A stretch of DNA of 9,945 nucleotides, taken from positions 1 through 9,945 of the forward strand of contig JAZADN010000051.1 of assembly GCA_036123585.1 (NCBI GenBank). Reading direction: 5' to 3'. The DNA comes from UBA9410 sp036123585 (lineage in GTDB: Bacteria > Actinomycetota > Acidimicrobiia > Acidimicrobiales > MedAcidi-G1). Shown here in pieces: positions 5,311 through 9,945 of this stretch. Each line of letters opens with the position of its first letter. The first letter of the stretch is position 1. The notes under the pieces are model-generated. The model was given only the letters and a program-made list of their open reading frames with translations, made no database searches and was not told where the DNA came from. Position numbers and translations under genes: made by a program.

Positions 5311-8300
5311 ATGCGCCCCGAAGACGCCCCCCCGCCCGGTCCCCGACCATTTCCGATCCGCCGACGCCGGTCTCGAGGTTCCATGAAGATCCGGATGCTC
5401 GTCGGCGGCATCGGCCTGGGCTTCCTGGTGCTGATGGTGTCGTTGCGCGGCATGGCCGGCTTCTGGACCGACTACCTGTGGTTCGACGCCCTCGGTCACG
5501 AGGAGGTATTCGTCTCGGTGTTCGGCGCCCAGGTGGTGCTCGTAGCGCTGTTCGCCGTTGTCTTCTTCGGGATCTTGTTCTCCAACCTCCTGGTGGCCGA
5601 CCGGCTCGCCCCGGCTGTCCGCCCGCCCGGCCCAGAGGAGGACCTGCTCCGCGGCTACCACCTGATGGTCGGGCACCGACGGTGGCTGGTACGTCTCGTG
5701 CTGTCGGGCCTGTTCGCTCTGATCGCCGGATTCGGGGTGCGGGGCCGTTGGGAGGAGTGGCTGCTGTTCACCAACCCGGTGGACTTCGGCCAGGTCGACC
5801 CCCAGTTCGGACGCGACATCGCCTTCTACGTGTTTCGCCTGCCGTTCATGGGCTTCGTGGTCGGGTGGTTGTTCGGCACCCTCGTCCTGACGCTGGTCGT
5901 CACCACGCTGTTCCACTACATCAACGGTGGGATCCGCCTCCAGACGTCCGGCGAGCGGGTCCAGCCGGCGGTCAAGGCCCATCTGTCGGTGCTGCTCGGC
6001 CTGATCGCTCTAGTGCGGGCCGGCGACTACTGGCTGGCCCGGTACGAGCTGACCACGTCGGGCCGGGGGGCGGTGGCCGGCGCCACCTACACCGACGTGA
6101 AGGCGCAGTTGCCGGCCATCAACCTGCTGATTCTCATCTCGTTACTGGCCGTGGTGCTGCTGATCGTGAACATCCGGCGGCGGGGCTGGGTGCTGCCCAC
6201 GCTGGCTGTGGGCTTGTGGGCGTTCGTGGCCCTGGTGATGGGCAACGTGTACCCGGCGGTGATCCAGAATCTGCGAGTCGAGCCGGCGGAGTCGGAAAAG
6301 GAGGCTCCGTACATCGCCCGCAACATCGAGGCGACCCGGGCGGCGTACGGGCTGGACGTCATCACCGAGGTCCAGTTGACCGATTTCGACAACGAGGTCA
6401 CGGCGGCCGATCTGCGGGCCAACGGCTCGACGGTGCGCAACATCCGGACGCTGGACCCGCTGGTGGTTCAGGGCACGTTTGACCGGTTGCAGGGCGAGCG
6501 AGAGTTCTATTCCTTCGCTGCGGAGATGGACACCGACCGGTACGTGATCGACGGCGAGACGACCCAGGTTCTGCTGGGTACCCGCGAACTGGAGTTGAAT
6601 GAGACCCGGTCGTGGGAGAACCAGCACGTGGCGTTCACCCACGGCTATGGCGTGGCCTTGGCGCCGGTGAGCCGGGTGAAGGGATCCGGCGACCCGGACT
6701 TCTTGATCGGCGATCTGCCCGTGTCGATTGACCCTTCGGTCGAGGTGACACTGGACCGGCCACAGCTTTACGTGGGCGAGGGCCTGGATGGCTACGCGGT
6801 GCTGGGGGCCAGCCGCGACGAGGTCGACTTCACCGATGAGAACCAGGAGACGCAGGCCGTTCGTTATGAGGACATCGGCGGCGAGGGCGGCGTTGGCATG
6901 GGGTCGTTGCCGCGGCGTCTGGCGTTCGCCCTGCGGTTCGGGCAACTGGAGCCGCTGATCTCAAACTTTGTGACCGGCGACTCGAAGGTGTTCTACGTGC
7001 GAGACGTCCGGGAGCGGGTGGAGAAGCTGGCGCCGTTCCTGCACTTCGACGCCGACCCCTACCCGGTGCTGATCGACGGTCGGATCGTGTACGTGGTGGA
7101 CGGGTACACGTCCACCGATCGGTACCCATACTCGCAGCCAGCACCGGTGGCTGAGCTGCCTCGGGCCAGTGGCCTGCGCCACGACTTGAACTACGTGCGG
7201 AACTCCGTCAAGGCGGTGGTCGACGCCTTCACCGGCGAGGTCACGTTCTACGTGGTGGACGAGTCGGACCCGATGATCGCAGCATTCTCGAAGGCGTTTG
7301 ACGACTTGTTCGCGCCGAAGTCGGAGATGCCGGCGTCGCTGGTTGGGCACCTGCGCTATGCCGAGGATCTGTTCCGGATCCAGACCGAGTTGTGGGGCCG
7401 GTATCACGTCGAGGACACCGAGAACTTCTACCAGCGGGCTGCAGAGTGGGCCGTCTCCCAGGATCCGGGCCGGACCGGCGAAGGGGCGGCGAACCTGGCC
7501 GTGCTGGACTCCCAGGGCTTCAAGATCGGGACCCGGCACATGCGCATGGCGCCGTATCGCACGTTGGTGGCCCTGCCTCGGGGGGTTGACGGAGGGGCGG
7601 ATGGTTCCGATTCGTCCCGGGACGCCTCCGATAGGAAGGCCGAGTTCGTGATCATGCGGGCGTTCGTGCCGTTGGACGAGGACGACGCCCGCAAGGAGCT
7701 TGCCGCGTACATGGTGGGCCGCAGTGACGGCGACCGGTACGGGGAGCTAGTGGTTTACCGACCACCGACGTCGAACTTCGACGGCCCGGCGCTCGCCGAG
7801 GAGCGGATCCGTAACGACGAGGAGGTGGCCAGCCTCCAGACGCTGCTGAGCCAGCGGGGGTCTTCGGTGCTGTTCGGTGAGTTGCTGTTGGTGCCGATCG
7901 AGGACTCGATCCTCTACGTGAGGCCGCTGTACGTGCAGGCCGAGGGCGACAGCACGGTGCCCGAGCTAGAGCGGGTCATCGTGGCCGTCGGCGAACAGGT
8001 CGTGATGGCGAACTCGCTGCAGGAGGCATTGGAGGAGCTAACCGGAGTCGGCCTTGACGACCTGTTCCACGGGATGTCCACCGGGGTGGATTCGGGTGGC
8101 TCCTCGACGGAGGCTTCCGACGGCGGGTCGACATCCGGGGATGGCGACGACGGCTCGACCGGTGGTTCCGCGTCGGAGCCAGTTCCAGTTCCCGATGACT
8201 TGGCGGGGATGCTGGCCGAGTTGGCCCGACTGCAGGGCGCTTCGGCAGCCGCGCTGTCAAAGGATCCGGCCGACTGGGCGGAGTTCGGACGCCTCCAAGC

Positions 8301-8352
8301 CCGTATGCAGGACCTGGTCGACGCGTTGACCCGCCAAGCTGAGAGCGGCTGA
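5311..8352 (+). CDS. UPF0182 (COG1615) family membrane protein
   Basis: This 1013-residue protein has the full family architecture. Seven hydrophobic segments occupy the first third (about 28-47, 66-96, 124-143, 173-203, 223-243, 270-288, 294-317). Family-typical motifs include WTDYLWFDALGHEEVF (52-67), DPQFGRDIAFYVFRLPF (163-179), PYIARNIEATRAAYGLD (333-349) and, further on, WENQHVAFTHGYG, LNYVRNSVKAVVDAFTGEV and ELWGRYHVEDTENFY. The large region after residue 320 is probably extracytoplasmic. A Gly/Ser/Asp-rich linker (about 922-959) leads to a short helical end (about 961-1010), usual for actinobacterial members. Biochemical function is not established for the family. ATG 5311 is preferred because of the TAGGCT hexamer seven bases upstream; the ATG at residue 25 would omit the basic N terminus. 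The upstream neighbour is the PDZ/S16 peptidase, so the pair may act together in the envelope. Confidence 0.95.
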   Translation: MRPEDAPPPGPRPFPIRRRRSRGSMKIRMLVGGIGLGFLVLMVSLRGMAGFWTDYLWFDALGHEEVFVSVFGAQVVLVALFAVVFFGILFSNLLVADRLAPAVRPPGPEEDLLRGYHLMVGHRRWLVRLVLSGLFALIAGFGVRGRWEEWLLFTNPVDFGQVDPQFGRDIAFYVFRLPFMGFVVGWLFGTLVLTLVVTTLFHYINGGIRLQTSGERVQPAVKAHLSVLLGLIALVRAGDYWLARYELTTSGRGAVAGATYTDVKAQLPAINLLILISLLAVVLLIVNIRRRGWVLPTLAVGLWAFVALVMGNVYPAVIQNLRVEPAESEKEAPYIARNIEATRAAYGLDVITEVQLTDFDNEVTAADLRANGSTVRNIRTLDPLVVQGTFDRLQGEREFYSFAAEMDTDRYVIDGETTQVLLGTRELELNETRSWENQHVAFTHGYGVALAPVSRVKGSGDPDFLIGDLPVSIDPSVEVTLDRPQLYVGEGLDGYAVLGASRDEVDFTDENQETQAVRYEDIGGEGGVGMGSLPRRLAFALRFGQLEPLISNFVTGDSKVFYVRDVRERVEKLAPFLHFDADPYPVLIDGRIVYVVDGYTSTDRYPYSQPAPVAELPRASGLRHDLNYVRNSVKAVVDAFTGEVTFYVVDESDPMIAAFSKAFDDLFAPKSEMPASLVGHLRYAEDLFRIQTELWGRYHVEDTENFYQRAAEWAVSQDPGRTGEGAANLAVLDSQGFKIGTRHMRMAPYRTLVALPRGVDGGADGSDSSRDASDRKAEFVIMRAFVPLDEDDARKELAAYMVGRSDGDRYGELVVYRPPTSNFDGPALAEERIRNDEEVASLQTLLSQRGSSVLFGELLLVPIEDSILYVRPLYVQAEGDSTVPELERVIVAVGEQVVMANSLQEALEELTGVGLDDLFHGMSTGVDSGGSSTEASDGGSTSGDGDDGSTGGSASEPVPVPDDLAGMLAELARLQGASAAALSKDPADWAEFGRLQARMQDLVDALTRQAESG

Positions 8353-8357
8353 ATCGG

Positions 8358-8385
8358 ACCGATCACCCAGGTTCGGTGGACCGGT
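8358..8385. terminator. Weak hairpin between convergent genes
   Basis: ACCGATCACC (8358-8367) can pair with GGTGGACCGGT (8375-8385) across a 7-base loop. The stem has nine pairs, one mismatch and one bulged base. It sits in the 58-base gap between the stops of the UPF0182 gene and the minus-strand coiled-coil gene, where a bidirectional terminator would be expected. No T-run follows on either strand, so the call is weak. Confidence 0.3.
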
Positions 8386-8410
8386 CTCCTTGGGCCGGGG
8401 ATTCCGGGAG

Positions 8411-8839
8411 TTAGTCAGCGGGCTGCCAGCCGCTGGTGCGGCGGGTGGCAGCCCGGCCAGTGGTGGTGCCGCGGGCCCGGGCCGGTGAGTCGGCGCTGAG
8501 GTCGGCGAAGGTCTCGTCGCCGGAGAGTGACGGGGCGACCGGTTCGTCGGATTCTCCGGCGATGCGGGCGTTCAGTTCGACGGTGACCCGGGACAGCTCG
8601 GCTGAGAGGCGAGCAAGGCCGAGGCGCAGATCCATGACGTCGCCGCCGTCGGGGTCGGCCGCCGCGGTGCCGAGGGCGTCGAAGCGGTGCTCAAGGGAGG
8701 CGACTCTTTCGGAGAGGTCACGCAGCCCGTTGACGAGGTCGAGCAGGGTCTGGTCGGTGGCCGGACCGTTGGCGATGGTCTGAGCCACCGGGTTGCTGCG
8801 TCCCCGGGGGGAACGCCGGGTGCCGCGTCGTCGGACCAT
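8411..8839 (-). CDS. Small basic coiled-coil protein of unknown function
   Basis: The 142-residue product begins with a strongly basic stretch, RRRGTRRSPRGR (3-14). Two heptad-like helical segments follow (about 31-57, with LLDLVNGLRDLSERVASLEHRF, and about 69-95, with LRLGLARLSAELSRVTVEL), then an acidic linker (96-118) and a basic low-complexity tail (121-135). There is no signal peptide or membrane segment. Basic ends with a coiled-coil core could suit nucleic-acid or polymer binding, but this is speculation and I do not recognise the family. The frame is open upstream to 9265, but that part overlaps the divergent lipoprotein gene. ATG 8839 is chosen because the basic N terminus starts there and a TACCAT hexamer lies six bases upstream on the minus strand. 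Confidence 0.75.
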   Translation of the reverse strand: MVRRRGTRRSPRGRSNPVAQTIANGPATDQTLLDLVNGLRDLSERVASLEHRFDALGTAAADPDGGDVMDLRLGLARLSAELSRVTVELNARIAGESDEPVAPSLSGDETFADLSADSPARARGTTTGRAATRRTSGWQPAD

Positions 8840-8845
8840 GGGGTG

Positions 8846-8851
8846 ATGGTA
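8846..8851 (-). promoter_or_regulatory. Putative -10 element for the coiled-coil gene
   Basis: On the minus strand, TACCAT runs from 8851 to 8846, six bases before the ATG at 8839, consistent with a leaderless transcript. There is no Shine-Dalgarno in this gap. It faces away from the plus-strand element at 8884-8889. Confidence 0.45.
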
Positions 8852-8883
8852 GCGATGGTCGGCTCCGTCACCGGGACGCTCGC

Positions 8884-8889
8884 TACCCT
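8884..8889 (+). promoter_or_regulatory. Putative -10 element for a leaderless lipoprotein transcript
   Basis: TACCCT lies seven bases before the GTG at 8897, which is exactly where the lipoprotein signal peptide should begin. No Shine-Dalgarno precedes it. The 32 bases between this hexamer and the divergent one (8852-8883) must hold both upstream promoter regions. Confidence 0.5.
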
Positions 8890-8896
8890 GCCCGCC

Positions 8897-9832
8897 GTGA
8901 CCCGCCGCGTCTTCCGATCCCGCCTTTCCGGTCCTTGTGCCGGAATACTCCTGACGGGGCTCATCGTCCTCCTGGCCGGTTGTGCTGGGAAGGACGGCCG
9001 GGAGATGGTGGCCAACGGCATCGGCCACACCCCTGAGTCCACGACCACCACGGTGGCGCTGGCGACCACCAGCTCGCTGCCGCAGGGGACCATTCCGGAA
9101 GGGAGTGGGGTTTCTGGCGTCGGCGGGGTCGATGCCGGTACAGGCGGTTCGGGGCTGGGGAGCGTGCACGGGTCCGTTTACGTGGACTCGGTGTCGGGAA
9201 CGGTCGGAGGGACGGGTTCCTACGACCTGAGTCACCCTCAGCTGGACGGCCTGGCCATCGGACATCCTGTGAACCAGGCGTTGCGACAGCCCACCGAGGC
9301 GTTGCGAGCCGAGTTCGTGGCGGCGTTGTCGGAGCGCTCCGATGAGGAGGGTGGCGCCTCCGGTGGGGGCGGGACGGATTCGGGCGATTCGCTGAGTGGC
9401 GGCGGGACCGTGTACCTGTTGGACGACCGGCTGGTCAGTGTGTTGTATGACATGCGGATCGACTGGTCGGGAGCCGCAGGCGTGGACCAGCGGGTCGATT
9501 CAGTACTGGTCGACCTGGCCAGCAGTTCCGAGTTGGGGTTGCGCGATCTGTTCGTGCCGGAGAGTCCGTGGTTGGAGACGATTGGCTTCTTCGTCCGACG
9601 GGACCTTGAGGACCGGCTCGGCGAAGGAGTGTTGTGGCCGGACGGCCGGGGCCTGGATCCAGAGGCGTCGAACTTCACCGTGTTCGGGGTGACGGCCACC
9701 GATCTGGTGTTGCGATTCCCGATGCACGCCGTAGCGCCCGGGGTGGTCGGCACACCGGAGGCCACGGTGCCGTGGGAGTCGCTGGCCGGTCTGGTTGACC
9801 CAGAGGGGCCCGCTGGGCATCTGGCGGGCTGA
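8897..9832 (+). CDS. Lipoprotein with DUF3298-like C-terminal domain
   Basis: The 311-residue product has a lipoprotein signal peptide: basic start (VTRRVFRSR), hydrophobic core (about 16-27) and lipobox LAGC with Cys29, the predicted lipidated residue. A Thr/Ser/Gly-rich spacer (about 47-105) would hold the folded part away from the membrane. The C-terminal part (about 108-300) resembles DUF3298, the extracytoplasmic domain of RsiV-type anti-sigma factors and of some polysaccharide deacetylases: VNQALRQPTEALRAEF, DDRLVSVLYDMRIDW, LGLRDLFVPES and, near the end, APGVVGTPEATVPWESL. A Gly/Ser-rich insert (about 148-170) interrupts the domain. There is no cytoplasmic anti-sigma segment and no sigma-factor gene nearby, so it is not a canonical RsiV. 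GTG 8897 is chosen from the signal peptide and the TACCCT hexamer. The frame is open upstream to 8687, but that overlaps the divergent gene. Confidence 0.82.
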   Translation: MTRRVFRSRLSGPCAGILLTGLIVLLAGCAGKDGREMVANGIGHTPESTTTTVALATTSSLPQGTIPEGSGVSGVGGVDAGTGGSGLGSVHGSVYVDSVSGTVGGTGSYDLSHPQLDGLAIGHPVNQALRQPTEALRAEFVAALSERSDEEGGASGGGGTDSGDSLSGGGTVYLLDDRLVSVLYDMRIDWSGAAGVDQRVDSVLVDLASSSELGLRDLFVPESPWLETIGFFVRRDLEDRLGEGVLWPDGRGLDPEASNFTVFGVTATDLVLRFPMHAVAPGVVGTPEATVPWESLAGLVDPEGPAGHLAG

Positions 9833-9880
9833 AGCCGCGTCTGACACGTTGGAGTGGGCCCGTCCCGACGTCCCCGACTC

Positions 9881-9945
9881 TCAGCCCCAGATGGTCGAGC
9901 GGGTGAGCTCCTCGACGGGTAGCCGGATGTCGAACCGGTCGCGGA
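9881..9945 (-). CDS. C-terminal end of a minus-strand gene (partial)
   Basis: Read from the window edge on the minus strand, this frame gives 20 residues, RDRFDIRLPVEELTRSTIWG, ending in TGA at 9883-9881. Balanced residue use and mostly G/C third bases look like real coding sequence. It converges on the lipoprotein gene, leaving 48 bases between the stops in which I see no clear hairpin. There is too little to name a family. Confidence 0.5.
   Translation of the reverse strand, partial: RDRFDIRLPVEELTRSTIWG

Noticed and set aside
4510..5982. Long minus-strand open frame (490 codons) opposite the peptidase and UPF0182 genes
   Set aside because: It lies antisense to two well-supported genes, has low-complexity Pro/Arg/Ser-rich translation, and is a usual shadow in GC-rich coding DNA.
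8074..8187. Repetitive Gly/Ser/Asp codons near the end of the UPF0182 gene
   Set aside because: It looks like a repeat but is an in-frame flexible linker, typical of actinobacterial members of the family, and has no regular DNA repeat unit.
8687..8896. N-terminal extension of the lipoprotein frame
   Set aside because: A signal peptide must be N-terminal, and it starts at 8897; the extension is antisense to the coiled-coil gene.
8840..9265. N-terminal extension of the minus-strand coiled-coil frame
   Set aside because: It is antisense to the lipoprotein gene; the plausible protein begins at 8839 with its own promoter-like hexamer.
1..9945. CRISPR array, insertion sequence, integrase, toxin-antitoxin, phage or defence genes, tRNA or rRNA
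   Set aside because: I looked on both strands and found no direct-repeat array, transposase-like protein, RNA gene fold or defence-type domain; gene content is chromosomal and composition is even.

Overview
The window is dense, high-GC bacterial DNA with short intergenic gaps. I see no mobile element, CRISPR array, tRNA or rRNA. GC-ending codons, GTG starts, a PDZ-plus-S16 peptidase next to a UPF0182 protein, and several starts that look leaderless all point to an Actinomycetota chromosome. An acidimicrobial lineage is my best guess, but that is inference and not shown by the sequence. Most genes are housekeeping or cell-envelope genes.

Layout. Bases 1-68 hold what may be the tail of an upstream gene, overlapping by four bases the start of a membrane-tethered NAD(P)-binding epimerase-like protein (65-1135). 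A promoter-like hexamer then precedes a tightly packed run: moaE (1195-1713), a small single-pass membrane protein (1710-1964, overlapping moaE by 4 bases) and mreB (1966-2970, one base later). Converging on mreB from the other strand is a second compact run: a possible 48-residue leader ORF (4146-4000), a 91-residue membrane protein (4003-3728) and a HEAT-repeat protein (3698-2997). Divergent from that run is a secreted or membrane-anchored PDZ/Lon-type serine peptidase (4163-5227), followed on the same strand by a 1013-residue UPF0182 membrane protein (5311-8352). This pair and its order recall Rv3194c-Rv3193c of Mycobacterium tuberculosis. A short basic coiled-coil protein (8839-8411, minus) and a DUF3298-like lipoprotein (8897-9832, plus) diverge from a 57-base gap. 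The last 65 bases carry the C-terminal end of a gene on the minus strand.

How the parts fit. MreB organises wall elongation under the membrane. The small membrane protein is translationally linked to it and could be a partner, but this is a hypothesis. The peptidase, UPF0182 protein and lipoprotein are all envelope proteins. MoaE belongs to molybdenum cofactor synthesis and appears to share only transcription with mreB.

The most notable signal is regulatory. Five starts (1195 +, 4146 -, 5311 +, 8839 -, 8897 +) are each preceded by a TANNNT hexamer ending 6 or 7 bases before the start codon, as expected for leaderless transcripts. I found no clearly new defence or mobile system here.
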